Source: Blastococcus sp. CT_GayMR20
GTDB lineage: Bacteria; Actinomycetota; Actinomycetes; Mycobacteriales; Geodermatophilaceae
Direction of reading: 5' to 3'
NCBI RefSeq assembly: GCF_004570345.1
Contig: NZ_SPQM01000099.1
Coordinates: 1-18,465 of the forward strand
DNA: 18,465 nucleotides
Shown here: positions 1 through 7,387 of the stretch, piece by piece
Numbering within the stretch: position 1 is the stretch's first letter
Layout: each line of letters opens with the position of its first letter
Position numbers and translations under genes: made by a program
Notes under the pieces: generated by a model
Seen by the model: the letters and a program-made list of their open reading frames with translations, nothing else
Told to the model about the DNA's origin: nothing
Database searches by the model: none

Positions 1-1
1 C

Positions 2-826
2 AACCTGATGATCCAGGGCGTCTACCAGGAGAAGCCGCCGCTGCCCTTCACGCCGGGCAGCGAGCTGTGCGGCGAGATCGTCGGGACCGGCCAGCGCGTG
101 CTCGGTTCGACGTCCGGTGGCCCGGGGGCGTTCGCCGAGTACGCGCTCATGGACGCCGACGCCGCGTGGCCCGTGCCGGACGGCATGTCCGACGAGAAGG
201 CCGCCTCGCTCTACATCACCTACCAGACCGGCCACGTCGGCCTGCACCGCCGGGCGCACCTGCGGGCGGGGGAGTGGCTGCTCGTCCACGCCGGCGCCGG
301 CGGGGTCGGGTCGGCGGCCATCCAGCTCGGCAAGGCGGCCGGCGCGAAGGTCATCGCGACGGCCGGTGGCGCGGAGAAGGTCCAGGTCTGCAAGGAGCTC
401 GGTGCCGACCACGCGATCGACTACAGGTCCGAGGACTTCGTCGCGCGAGTCAAGGAGGTGACCGGCGGCCGCGGCGCCGACGTCATCTACGACCCGGTCG
501 GCGGCGACATCTTCGACCAGTCGCGCAGGTGTATCGCCTTCGAGGGGCGGCTGATCGTGGTCGGCTTCACCAGCGGGCGCATCCCGGACGCGCCGGCGAA
601 CCACGTGCTGGTGAAGAACTACAGCGTCGTCGGGCTCCACTGGGGCCTGTACCGGAAGTACGACCCGGCCCTGTTCGGCATGGTGCACGAGGACCTCGTC
701 CGGCTCGTCGACGAGGGCCACATCGACCCGATGGTCAGCCAGACACTGCCGCTCGACGAGGCCCCTGCGGCGCTCCGGGCGCTGGGTGACCGCAGCACCG
801 TCGGCAAGGTCGTCCTCGTCCCCTGA
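2..826 (+). CDS. Quinone oxidoreductase, zinc-free MDR family (5' truncated)
   Basis: Medium-chain dehydrogenase/reductase related to NADPH:quinone oxidoreductase; it would reduce quinones or other electrophilic carbonyls with NADPH in the cytosol. The frame is already open at the window edge (codons for N-L precede the first ATG at 8), and the text around MIQGVYQEKPPLPFTPGSE is the usual family interior about 50 residues from the N-terminus, so the true start lies upstream of the window. A Rossmann glycine motif (HAGAGGVGSAAIQLGKAAGA, about residues 98-117 counting from base 2) is followed by GADHAIDY and GGRGADVIYDPVGG, both typical of the family. No structural-zinc cysteine cluster is seen. 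The segment between CGEIV and QRVLGST looks about ten residues shorter than in common homologues (my comparison from memory). The next gene starts about 36 bp downstream. Confidence 0.9.
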   Translation, partial: NLMIQGVYQEKPPLPFTPGSELCGEIVGTGQRVLGSTSGGPGAFAEYALMDADAAWPVPDGMSDEKAASLYITYQTGHVGLHRRAHLRAGEWLLVHAGAGGVGSAAIQLGKAAGAKVIATAGGAEKVQVCKELGADHAIDYRSEDFVARVKEVTGGRGADVIYDPVGGDIFDQSRRCIAFEGRLIVVGFTSGRIPDAPANHVLVKNYSVVGLHWGLYRKYDPALFGMVHEDLVRLVDEGHIDPMVSQTLPLDEAPAALRALGDRSTVGKVVLVP

Positions 827-847
827 GGCGATCGCGCGGGAGCGTCC

Positions 848-853
848 TAGCCT
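848..853 (+). promoter_or_regulatory. Putative -10 element TAGCCT
   Basis: A TAnnnT hexamer lies 9 nt before ATG 863. A transcript starting about 7 nt downstream would begin near 860. That excludes ATG 857 from the mRNA and favours ATG 863 as an almost leaderless start. No -35 hexamer is recognisable. Inferred from pattern only. Confidence 0.35.
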
Positions 854-862
854 GGAATGGTC

Positions 863-1666
863 ATGACGGACCCGGCCGACGCACGGACCCACCTGCGGGC
901 GGACTGCGCGAACTGCGCCGCCCTCTGCTGCGTCGGGCCGGCCTTCGCGGCCTCCGCCGACTTCGCCATCGACAAGCCGGCCCGCGTGCCGTGCCCGAAC
1001 CTGCGGGCCGACGACCTGTGCGGCATCCACGACCGGCTGCGCGACCGCGGCTTCCCCGGCTGCCAGACCTTCGACTGCTTCGGCGCGGGCCAGCACGTCA
1101 CCCAGGGCACCTTCGCGGGGCGCAGCTGGCGGCAGTCGCCCGAGCTGGCGGCGACGATGTTCGGCGTCCTGCCGGTGATGCGGCAGCTGCACGAGGCCCT
1201 CTGGTACCTGGCCGAGGCGGCGACCCTGCCCGCCGCCGTGCCCCTGGCGGACGAGATCGATGCCGCGCGGGTCCGCACGGAGGCGTTGTCGCGGGGCACC
1301 GCCGAGCAGCTGGGCGTCCTCGACATCGGCGCCCATCGCGCCGAGGTGGGGCAGCTGCTGGGCCGGATCAGCGCACTCGTCCGCAGCGGCCCCGACCACC
1401 GCGACGCCGATCTCATCGGCCGCGACCTGCGCCGCCGGGACCTGCGCGACGCGAGCCTGCGGGGCGCCTACCTGATCGCCGCGGACCTGCGCGGTGTCGA
1501 CCTGGGGACGGCGGACCTGCTGGGCGCCGACCTGCGCGACGCCGACCTCCGGGGCGCCGACCTGAGCCGTTGCCTGTTCCTCACCCAACCCCAGGTGACC
1601 GCCGCGCGGGGGGACGTGTCGACAAGGCTCCCTGTCGCCTTGTCGCGCCCGGCGCACTGGCGGTAG
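863..1666 (+). CDS. Pentapeptide-repeat protein with N-terminal cysteine cluster
   Basis: Function unknown. Numbering here is from ATG 857. The N-terminal part carries a YkgJ-like cysteine cluster: C17-x2-C20-x3-C24-C25, then C46, C55, C69 and C74, with the latter two in [11 protein letters not shown]. Such clusters are thought to bind a metal or an Fe-S centre. A middle, probably helical segment (about 95-175) follows. Residues 183-241 are about eleven consecutive A(D/N)LxX pentapeptide repeats (for example [15 protein letters not shown]), expected to form a right-handed quadrilateral beta helix. The C-terminus (LTQPQV...[12 protein letters not shown]) resembles a tail I associate with actinobacterial members of this group. 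ATG 863 is preferred over ATG 857 because a TAGCCT -10 element lies just upstream; the difference is two residues. Quinolone-resistance proteins of the Qnr/MfpA type are far more repeat-rich, so that role is not supported. Confidence 0.85.
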   Translation: MTDPADARTHLRADCANCAALCCVGPAFAASADFAIDKPARVPCPNLRADDLCGIHDRLRDRGFPGCQTFDCFGAGQHVTQGTFAGRSWRQSPELAATMFGVLPVMRQLHEALWYLAEAATLPAAVPLADEIDAARVRTEALSRGTAEQLGVLDIGAHRAEVGQLLGRISALVRSGPDHRDADLIGRDLRRRDLRDASLRGAYLIAADLRGVDLGTADLLGADLRDADLRGADLSRCLFLTQPQVTAARGDVSTRLPVALSRPAHWR

Positions 1667-1703
1667 GCCGCACCCCGGACGACTCGTCGCTCGTTGTCCT
1701 GAT

Positions 1704-2174
1704 GTGACCAGGGCCCGGCGAACGGGCGTCGTCGAACCGCTCATCGGCGACGCGCGCTCAGACTACGCGGACTCGTTCGAGATCTCCGTGGCGGGACCGG
1801 ACGGGTGGACGGCGGAGGAGTGGCTGCGGGCGGGCCTCGAGGAGGCACCGGCGCTGCTCCGGCGGGTCATCGTGGCGGCGCACCGGCACGTGCTCGGCTT
1901 CCGGCTGGCCCCGCCGGGGGTGAGTGACTCCGTCCTGGGCTGGCGGACGGCGACGGTCCGACCCGAGGTGATCCGGCTGGAGGCGGCGGGACCGCTGCTC
2001 GACGGGGTGATCGTGGGACGGCGGCTGGAGACCCGGACCGTCCTCACGACGTCGCTGCGCTACCGCCGGCCGGTCCTCGCCCGCTTCGTCTGGCTCTGCG
2101 TGGGCCCCCTGCACCGTCGGATCGCGCCCTACCTGCTGGAGCGGGCGGCCGCCCTCGCCGGCGCGGCTAGATGA
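1704..2174 (+). CDS. Uncharacterised SRPBCC/DUF2867-like protein
   Basis: A 156-residue protein from a GTG start. Features include DYADSFEISVAGPDGWTAEEW near the N-terminus, a helix with HRHVLGFRLAPP, then VLGWRTATVRPEVIRLEAAG and a C-terminal RRPVLARFVWLCVGPLHRRIAPYLLERA. The pattern of beta strands followed by a long amphipathic C-terminal helix resembles small START/SRPBCC-like proteins that are common in mycobacteria and relatives; I could not name a reaction. There is no signal peptide. No clear Shine-Dalgarno or -10 element precedes the GTG at 1704, so the start is only moderately supported. Its 3' end overlaps the end of the convergent minus-strand DUF5703 gene by 8 bp. Confidence 0.7.
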   Translation: MTRARRTGVVEPLIGDARSDYADSFEISVAGPDGWTAEEWLRAGLEEAPALLRRVIVAAHRHVLGFRLAPPGVSDSVLGWRTATVRPEVIRLEAAGPLLDGVIVGRRLETRTVLTTSLRYRRPVLARFVWLCVGPLHRRIAPYLLERAAALAGAAR

Positions 2175-2370
2175 CCGGCAGCGGCAGGTAGGACAGGCGG
2201 GCGCGGCGGCGCAGGATCACCTTGCGCGTGCCGTCGGGGTGCAGCTGGAGCCGGGCGAGCTCCCAGCCGCCCGTGTCCGCCTGCAGGCTCAGCATGGTCG
2301 CCGCTGCGGACCGGGACGTGCCCGGCGGGATCCGCAGCGGCGCGTACTGGTAATCCGCGACCGCCTCCAT
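2167..2370 (-). CDS. DUF5703 family small protein
   Basis: A 67-residue cytosolic protein of unknown function. The sequence matches the actinobacterial DUF5703 pattern as I remember it: DYQYAPLRIPPGTSR near the N-terminus, then a helix, then GGWELARLQLHPDGTRKVIL with a basic tail RRRARLSY. In this family the conserved core is a Y-x-x-x-x-L-P-x-G-T-S-R stretch and a WEL-x-R-x-x-x-x-x-DG-x-R-x-x-x-L-R-R-x strand pair; both are present. The ATG at 2370 is preferred because the family begins a few residues before DYQY. A CACAAT hexamer (2383 to 2378) sits 7 nt upstream, so the message may be leaderless. The stop codon lies inside the 3' end of the convergent neighbour. Confidence 0.85.
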   Translation of the reverse strand: MEAVADYQYAPLRIPPGTSRSAAATMLSLQADTGGWELARLQLHPDGTRKVILRRRARLSYLPLPVI

Positions 2371-2488
2371 CCCGGCGATTGTGCATGCCTCCGGCGCTCC
2401 GGTCACCTGCCGCGTGCCCGGGTCTGCCCGAACGTGTCCGGAACGGCAGGATGGGCGGCGACCGATCCCTGCCGACGAGGAGGACGAC

Positions 2489-2758
2489 GTGACCGAGCCC
2501 GGTACCCCGACCGACGTGCCCGACGCCGACCGCGCGGAGCAGGAAGCGCTCCTGGACCCGCCCGCCGTGACCTCGGCCGGGGACGCCGCGTCGCCCGGGG
2601 TGGGGGTTCCGGAGGCCGACGCCCTGGAGCAGCAGCTGTCGGCCCGTCCGGGGGAGGCGGGCAGCCCCGTGCGCCCGGTCGGCGACCGGGAGGCGAACGA
2701 GGCCGACGTCCTCGAGCAGGAACTCGACGTGCCGCTGGACGACGACGAACCGGTCTGA
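2489..2758 (+). CDS. Small acidic repeat protein, unknown function
   Basis: An 89-residue, strongly acidic protein with no cysteines, no signal peptide and no membrane segment. GTG 2489 is chosen because AGGAGG (2478-2483) lies 5 nt upstream; the frame is open further upstream to an ATG at 2381, but that region reads as basic, low-quality protein and contains a likely promoter. Three degenerate copies of a short helical motif with core AD-x-x-EQ are visible at residues 12-21 (DADRAEQEAL), 42-51 (EADALEQQLS) and 71-80 (EADVLEQELD). They are separated by Pro/Gly/Ser-rich linkers, and the protein ends in VPLDDDEPV. It looks largely disordered with repeated short helices. The gene is divergent from DUF5703 and ends 1 nt before the end of the convergent helicase gene. 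Confidence 0.7.
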   Translation: MTEPGTPTDVPDADRAEQEALLDPPAVTSAGDAASPGVGVPEADALEQQLSARPGEAGSPVRPVGDREANEADVLEQELDVPLDDDEPV

Positions 2759-2759
2759 C

Positions 2760-4712
2760 TCAGTTCCGGTTCTCGGCCAGCAGCTTCGCCAGGCGCGTGC
2801 GGCGCGGCCGCACGTCGACCTCGCGCACCGCACGGGCGAGGGCCGAGCCACTGGCGTGCACGATCGACAGGTGGCTCTGCGCGCGCGTGAGCGCCGTGTA
2901 GATCAGCGGGCGGGACAGCATCCCGCCCGCCTCCGGCGGCACCACGACCACGACACCCGGCCACTCCGAGCCCTGGGCGCGGTGCACGGTGATCGCCCAG
3001 CCGTGCCGGAGATCCGACATCGCCCTGCCGGTCACGGTCACGGGACCCGACGCGAAGGCGATGTCGAGCGAGCCGTCGCCGGTCTTGGTCACCACCCCGG
3101 TCTCCCCGTTGGCGAAGCCGGTCGGCTCCAGCTCGAGGTGGTTGGCCGTGGCCACGACCCGGTCACCGACGTCGAAGCCCCAGACCGTCCCCTCGCCGGG
3201 GTTGAGCACGGCCTTCAGCGCCTTGTTGAGCTCGATGGTCCCCGCCGGACCGCGGTGCACCGGCGTCACGACCTGCACCGAGCCGGGGTCGATGCCGAGC
3301 ACCCGCGGGATGGAGTCGGTGACCAGCTGCACCACCCGGCGGGACGCCTCCGCGCTGCCCGTCGCCGGCACGATCACGACCTCGCGATCGGGGGAGTCGA
3401 CCGGCGGCAGCTCGCCGCCCCGCACCGCGGTGGCCAGCCGGGCGATCGCGCCGCCCTCTGCCTGCCGGTACAGCGTGGTCAGCTCGGTGACCGGGACGGC
3501 GCCGGAGTCGATCAGGTCGCCGAGCACGTGGCCCGGCCCGATCGACGGCAGCTGCGCGGGGTCGCCGACCAGCAGCAGGTGCGTGCCGTCGGGGCACGCC
3601 TCCAGCAGCGCCGCGGTCAGCTCGACGTCGAGCATGGAGGCCTCGTCGACCACGATCACGTCGGCGTCGAGCGGCCACTCCTCGTTGCGGGCGAACCCGC
3701 CGGTCATGCCCTGCGCGCCGAGCAGCCGGTGCACCGTCGTCGCCGGGTGGTCGGTGAGCTCCTCGAGCCGCTTGGCCGCTCGGCCGGTGGGCGCGGCGAG
3801 CGCGATGTCGGTGCCCTTCGCGCGCAGCAGCTTCACGACCGCCGCCACGGTGCGGCTCTTGCCGGTGCCCGGACCACCGGTGAGCAGGCTGACGCCGGAC
3901 CCCAGCACCTGGGCGACCGCAGCCTTCTGAGCCTCGTCCAGGCCCTTCGCCACCGTGCGGACCGACGCCGGGTCGGCGATCCGCTCCGCCGTCGCGGCCA
4001 GCCGGGTGATCGCCTCGGCGACCAGCTCCTCGGCCATGCCGTACCGCGCCAGCGAGAGAGACCGCAGCGCCGGATCTGGCTCCTCGTCCGGGCTCTCCGG
4101 CTCCGGCGGCTCGTGCTCCAGGACGTCGCCCGAGTCGACCGCGGCCACGATCGCGGCCGCCGGGTCGGCGATGCCCTCGGCGCGCAGAGCGGCGACGACC
4201 AGGTCGGCGGGGAGGACGGTGTGCCCGTCACGGGTCGCCGTCCGCAGGGTCATGCCCACGATGGCCCGGCCTCGGCGGCTGTCCTGCCGGTCGGCTCCGG
4301 AGAGGACGGCGATGGCGAGCCGGTCGGCGTCGCCGAGGGTGACGCCGGTCAGGCTCAGCAGCGCCCAGGGGTCGTCCTTGAGCCGGCGGGCGGCGTCCGG
4401 CCCGAGGGTGTCGGCGACGCCGGCGGCCAGCTTCGCCTCCAGCCCGGCCGCGACGAGCAGCCCCACGACCTCGTAGGTCGGCTGGGCGGACAGGAAGCTG
4501 GAGAACAGCCGCTCGGCGCGCTGGCGGCCGACCTTCGGCAGCTTGATCAGCCGGTCGGCCGAGACGTCGTCGGGGGAGACGATGCCGACGCCCGGGAGCT
4601 CCGCCGCCGTCCGCCGGCCGAGGCCCGGCCACAGGCCGGCGGCACAGAACGCGGCGAAGACTCGGTCCCCGCCGACGGCCGCGTCCGCCCGGGTGCTCGC
4701 CGGGGTGCTCAC
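2760..4712 (-). CDS. RecD2-like superfamily 1 DNA helicase
   Basis: A 650-residue ATP-dependent 5'-3' DNA helicase of the RecD/TraA type, expected to act in DNA repair or recombination. The N-terminal 80 residues carry helix-hairpin-helix-like text (LPGVGIVSPDD and IKLPKVGRQRAERL), a DNA-binding feature of stand-alone RecD2. The motor shows Walker A GGPGTGKS (279-286, K285), Walker B VVDEAS (D356, E357), motif III GDPAQLPSIGPG (Q387), and the C-terminal UvrD_C_2 motifs HRAQGSEW (577-584) and YTALTRA (605-611, R610). No recB or recC lies nearby, which fits a RecD2-type enzyme rather than a RecBCD subunit. GTG 4712 is chosen because it overlaps the stop of the upstream aldo/keto reductase gene (GTGA, 4709-4712), indicating translational coupling. 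It ends 1 nt from the convergent small acidic gene. Confidence 0.9.
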   Translation of the reverse strand: MSTPASTRADAAVGGDRVFAAFCAAGLWPGLGRRTAAELPGVGIVSPDDVSADRLIKLPKVGRQRAERLFSSFLSAQPTYEVVGLLVAAGLEAKLAAGVADTLGPDAARRLKDDPWALLSLTGVTLGDADRLAIAVLSGADRQDSRRGRAIVGMTLRTATRDGHTVLPADLVVAALRAEGIADPAAAIVAAVDSGDVLEHEPPEPESPDEEPDPALRSLSLARYGMAEELVAEAITRLAATAERIADPASVRTVAKGLDEAQKAAVAQVLGSGVSLLTGGPGTGKSRTVAAVVKLLRAKGTDIALAAPTGRAAKRLEELTDHPATTVHRLLGAQGMTGGFARNEEWPLDADVIVVDEASMLDVELTAALLEACPDGTHLLLVGDPAQLPSIGPGHVLGDLIDSGAVPVTELTTLYRQAEGGAIARLATAVRGGELPPVDSPDREVVIVPATGSAEASRRVVQLVTDSIPRVLGIDPGSVQVVTPVHRGPAGTIELNKALKAVLNPGEGTVWGFDVGDRVVATANHLELEPTGFANGETGVVTKTGDGSLDIAFASGPVTVTGRAMSDLRHGWAITVHRAQGSEWPGVVVVVPPEAGGMLSRPLIYTALTRAQSHLSIVHASGSALARAVREVDVRPRRTRLAKLLAENRN

Positions 4713-5689
4713 CGCTCCTGCCGGCGCTCGGGGTAGCTGAACGGTGGGGCCGAGACGTCCTCGAGCGCCGTCCGGATGGCGGCCGGCAGCCGGACGCCGT
4801 CGGCATCGAGGGAGGCCTGCAGCTGCTGGGCGGTGCGGGCGCCGACGATCGGCGCGACGACACCCGGCCGGTCGCGCACCCAGGCCAGCGCCACGGCCAG
4901 CGGCGTGGTGCCCAGCCCGTCGGCGGCGGTGATCACGGCCTCGACGATGCGGTCGGAGGTCGCCGAGCGCAGCCCGTCGATGAACCCCTGCCACTGCGGC
5001 GAGGCGCCGCGGGACTCCGACGGCGTCGAGTGCCGGTACTTGCCGGTCAGCAGCCCGCGGCCGAGCGGTGACCAGGCGAGGACGCCGATCCCGAGTGACT
5101 CCGCCGCCGGCACCACCTCGCGCTCGACCCCGCGCTGGAGCAGCGAGTACTCGACCTGCGTGCTGACGATCGGCGTGCGGCCCGGCCAGGCGCGCTGCCA
5201 GGTGGCGGCCTGCGCGGTCTGCCAGCCGGTGTAGTTGCTGATGCCGATGTAGCGGGCGCGGCCGGAGGAGACCGCGAGGTCGCACGCGGCCATGGTCTCC
5301 TCGATCGGCGTGGCGTCGTCCCAGGCGTGCAACTGCCAGAGGTCGACGTGGTCGAGGCCGAGACGCTCCAGCGAGGCGTCGAGGGCGGCCAGCAGGTGCC
5401 CGCGCGAGGCGCCGCGGCCCATCGGTCCGGCCTTCGTGCGGCCCACCGCCTTCGTCGCGACCAGGACGTCGGACCGGGGGACGACGTCGGTGAGCAGGTG
5501 GCCGAGGACGCGCTCGCTCTCCCCGTCGCAGTAGACGTCGGCGGTGTCGACCAGCGTCCCGCCCGCGTCGACGAAGGCGGTCAACTGCATGGCGGCCTCG
5601 TCCTCGTCGGTGTCACGGCCCCACGTCATGGTGCCCAGCGCGAGCCGGGAGACGACCAGACCGCTCCGTCCCAGCGCACGTTGCTCCAC
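4709..5689 (-). CDS. Aldo/keto reductase
   Basis: A 326-residue NADPH-dependent oxidoreductase of the AKR superfamily (TIM barrel) that would reduce aldehydes or ketones; the physiological substrate is unknown. The catalytic tetrad is visible as D48 and Y53 (LVDTADVYCDGESE), K80 (VLVATKAVG) and H121 (DLWQLHAWD). The NADPH-binding C-terminal part contains LAWSPLGRGLLTGKY and APIVGARTAQQLQ. The GTG start at 5689 lies 8 nt after a TAGGTT -10 element, and EQRALGRSGLVVSRLALGTMTWG is a standard family N-terminus. The downstream helicase gene overlaps its stop codon by 4 nt, so the two form an operon although no biochemical link is obvious. Confidence 0.93.
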   Translation of the reverse strand: MEQRALGRSGLVVSRLALGTMTWGRDTDEDEAAMQLTAFVDAGGTLVDTADVYCDGESERVLGHLLTDVVPRSDVLVATKAVGRTKAGPMGRGASRGHLLAALDASLERLGLDHVDLWQLHAWDDATPIEETMAACDLAVSSGRARYIGISNYTGWQTAQAATWQRAWPGRTPIVSTQVEYSLLQRGVEREVVPAAESLGIGVLAWSPLGRGLLTGKYRHSTPSESRGASPQWQGFIDGLRSATSDRIVEAVITAADGLGTTPLAVALAWVRDRPGVVAPIVGARTAQQLQASLDADGVRLPAAIRTALEDVSAPPFSYPERRQER

Positions 5690-5697
5690 GTCGGGAA

Positions 5698-5703
5698 AAC
5701 CTA
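5698..5703 (-). promoter_or_regulatory. -10 element TAGGTT of the AKR-helicase operon
   Basis: Read on the minus strand, TAGGTT is followed by 8 nt and then the GTG start at 5689. The transcript is predicted to be leaderless or to have only a 1-2 nt leader. No convincing -35 is seen. This promoter is divergent from the uppP promoter about 75 bp away. Confidence 0.5.
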
Positions 5704-5778
5704 CCGGCGACCGCTGTGCGGTACCGGGCAGTGTGGAAACCGCCGGGGCGGCGCGGCGGGTCGCGGCCGGTGCCCGCC

Positions 5779-5784
5779 TAGGGT
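5779..5784 (+). promoter_or_regulatory. -10 element TAGGGT upstream of uppP
   Basis: A TAnnnT hexamer. A start point about 7-9 nt downstream would fall at or just before GTG 5793, giving uppP a leader of about 55 nt that includes its Shine-Dalgarno GGGAGGAG (5835-5842). Confidence 0.5.
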
Positions 5785-5792
5785 GACCCCTC

Positions 5793-5846
5793 GTGCCTGC
5801 CCGACCGCTCCGTACCGTCCGCCGCCTCCCCGCCGGGAGGAGCTGA
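5793..5846 (+). CDS. Putative leaderless upstream small ORF (17 codons)
   Basis: GTG 5793 opens a 17-codon frame reading [17 protein letters not shown] that stops at TGA 5844-5846, one nucleotide before the uppP ATG at 5848. It begins 8 nt after a TAGGGT -10 element, so it could be translated as a leaderless message. The uppP Shine-Dalgarno lies inside its last codons. The peptide is basic and has no recognisable homology. The termination-start spacing would suit coupled translation of uppP. The frame could also be accidental; the support is positional only. Confidence 0.35.
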   Translation: MPARPLRTVRRLPAGRS

Positions 5847-5847
5847 G

Positions 5848-6678
5848 ATGGGCTGGGTCGAAGCCGTCGTCCTCGGGATCGTGCAGGGACTCACCGAGTT
5901 CCTGCCGATCTCCTCCAGCGCCCACCTGCGGCTGGTGGGCGAGCTGTTCGGCTGGGACGACCCGGGCGCGGCTTTCACGGCGATCACCCAGATCGGCACC
6001 GAGGCCGCCGTCCTCCTGTACTTCCGCCACGACATCGCGCGGATCGTCGTGGCGTGGCTGGGCTCGCTGGGGGGAGGGCGGAAGGGCGACCCGGACGCGC
6101 GGATGGGCTGGCTGATCATCGTCGGCAGCATCCCGATCGTCGTCCTCGGGCTGCTGTTCCAGGACTCGATCGAGACGACGCTGCGCGACCTGCGGATCGT
6201 CGCAACGGCGCTGGTGCTGTTCTCGCTGATCCTCTACTGGGCCGACCGGGTGGGGGCCAAGAAGCGCGAGCTCGCCGACCTCACCGTGCCGCACGGCATC
6301 GCCTTCGGGTTCGCCCAGGCGATGGCGCTGATCCCGGGCGTCTCGCGGTCGGGCGGCACGATCACGATGGGGCTGTTCCTCGGGTACTCGCGGTCGGCCG
6401 CGGCGCGCTACTCGTTCCTGCTCGCCGTCCCCGCCGTCCTCGGATCGGGGTTCTTCCAGGCCTACGAGGCGCTGACCGGGGACGTCGCTGGCGAGGGCGT
6501 GTCCTGGGGGCCGACGGTCCTGGCCACGGTCATCGCGTTCGGCGTGGGCCTGACGGTCATCGCGTGGCTGCTGCGCTACCTCGACCGCGGCAGCTTCACG
6601 CCGTTCGTCGTCTACCGGGTGCTGCTCGGCGTCCTGGTGCTGGCACTGGTCCAGACGGGTGTCCTCGACCCGACCTAG
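5848..6678 (+). CDS. uppP: Undecaprenyl-diphosphate phosphatase UppP (BacA)
   Basis: A 276-residue integral membrane enzyme that dephosphorylates undecaprenyl diphosphate, recycling the lipid carrier for peptidoglycan synthesis; overproduction confers bacitracin resistance in the family. Family signatures are complete: the (E/Q)-x3-E motif as Q13-x3-E17 in [14 protein letters not shown] (with H26), and PGVSRSGGT (163-171, catalytic R167). Several hydrophobic segments follow (for example 88-104, 118-131, 188-203, 223-243, 253-271). The ATG at 5848 has a strong GGGAGGAG 5 nt upstream. It is the first gene of the plus-strand cluster that continues with the histidine phosphatase, DUF3090 and SCO1664-family genes, an order also found around Rv2136c in Mycobacterium tuberculosis as I recall it. 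Its stop TAG is the first half of the next gene's -10 element. Confidence 0.97.
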   Translation: MGWVEAVVLGIVQGLTEFLPISSSAHLRLVGELFGWDDPGAAFTAITQIGTEAAVLLYFRHDIARIVVAWLGSLGGGRKGDPDARMGWLIIVGSIPIVVLGLLFQDSIETTLRDLRIVATALVLFSLILYWADRVGAKKRELADLTVPHGIAFGFAQAMALIPGVSRSGGTITMGLFLGYSRSAAARYSFLLAVPAVLGSGFFQAYEALTGDVAGEGVSWGPTVLATVIAFGVGLTVIAWLLRYLDRGSFTPFVVYRVLLGVLVLALVQTGVLDPT

Positions 6679-6681
6679 GCT
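6676..6681 (+). promoter_or_regulatory. -10 element TAGGCT for the histidine phosphatase gene
   Basis: TAGGCT is followed by 7 nt and then GTG 6689. The first three bases are the uppP stop codon. The arrangement predicts an internal promoter giving a leaderless message, because no Shine-Dalgarno precedes the GTG. Confidence 0.5.
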
Positions 6682-6688
6682 TCTGGCC

Positions 6689-7387
6689 GTGACGACCGTC
6701 CTGCTCCTGCGCCACGGCCGGACGACGGCCAACACCGGTGGCGTGCTCGCCGGCTGGACCCCGGGCGTGCGGCTCGACGAGACCGGCACGGCGCAGGTGC
6801 AGGCCGTGGGGGAGCGGCTGGCGAAGGTTCCGCTCGCCGCGATCGTGAGCAGCCCGCTGGACCGTTGCCGGCAGACGGCCGCGGCACTGGCGGACGGCCG
6901 GGAGGTCGAGGTCCAGACCGACGACCGCCTGGGCGAGGCCCGCTACGGCGACTGGACCGGGCGCGCCCTCAAGGACCTGGTCAAGGACCCGCTCTGGAAG
7001 GTCGTCCAGCAGCATCCGTCGGCCGCGGTGTTCCCCGGCCCGGAGGGCGAGGGGCTCGCGCAGACGCAGGCCCGCGCCGTCGCCGCCGTCCGCGAGTGGA
7101 ACGCGAAACTCGGTCCCGAGGCCGTCTGGCTCGCCTGCAGCCACGGCGACGTGATCAAGGCGATCCTGGCCGACGCGCTGGGCCTGCACCTGGACCAGTT
7201 CCAGCGCATCGTCGTCGACCCGGCGTCGATCTCCGTGGTCACCTATACCGAGACCCGGCCGTTCGTCGTCCGCATGAACGACACCGGTGGGGACGTCTCG
7301 GCGCTGATCCCGCCACCTCGCAAGCGGCGCCGGCGCACGGCGTCGTCCGACGCCGTCGTGGGCGGGGGCGCCGGGACGCCCGCGTAA
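6689..7387 (+). CDS. Histidine phosphatase, MSMEG_4193 family
   Basis: A 232-residue member of the histidine phosphatase (phosphoglycerate-mutase-like) superfamily; substrate unknown. The phosphoacceptor motif LLLRHGRTTANT gives R8-H9-G10; R59 lies in SSPLDRCRQTA; E83 in RLGEARYGDWTG is the likely general acid; H152 in ACSHGDV completes the pocket. The C-terminal 25 residues are a basic, probably disordered tail (RKRRRR). GTG 6689 is chosen because family members begin 4-6 residues before the RHG motif and because TAGGCT lies 7 nt upstream; an in-frame GTG at 6659 lies within uppP. This family and the two genes after it recur together in actinobacteria, so a joint function is likely. Its stop TAA starts the next gene's -10 element. 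Confidence 0.93.
   Translation: MTTVLLLRHGRTTANTGGVLAGWTPGVRLDETGTAQVQAVGERLAKVPLAAIVSSPLDRCRQTAAALADGREVEVQTDDRLGEARYGDWTGRALKDLVKDPLWKVVQQHPSAAVFPGPEGEGLAQTQARAVAAVREWNAKLGPEAVWLACSHGDVIKAILADALGLHLDQFQRIVVDPASISVVTYTETRPFVVRMNDTGGDVSALIPPPRKRRRRTASSDAVVGGGAGTPA

Noticed and set aside
1620..1645. The inverted repeat CGACAAGG/CCTTGTCG as a terminator
   Set aside because: It lies inside the coding region for the conserved C-terminal tail, has a 10-nt loop and no U-tract; it is probably a product of codon use.
863..1666. A quinolone-resistance (MfpA/Qnr) protein
   Set aside because: Only about eleven pentapeptide repeats are present, with a cysteine-rich head; MfpA/Qnr proteins are almost entirely repeats.
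2381..2488. An upstream ATG extension of the small acidic protein
   Set aside because: The added 36 residues are compositionally unlike the rest and precede a good AGGAGG at 2478-2483 placed for GTG 2489.
4713..5285. An upstream extension of the helicase frame into the aldo/keto reductase gene
   Set aside because: The extension overlaps a well-conserved AKR in another frame and reads as Arg/Ala-rich noise; GTG 4712 with the 4-nt overlap is the better start.
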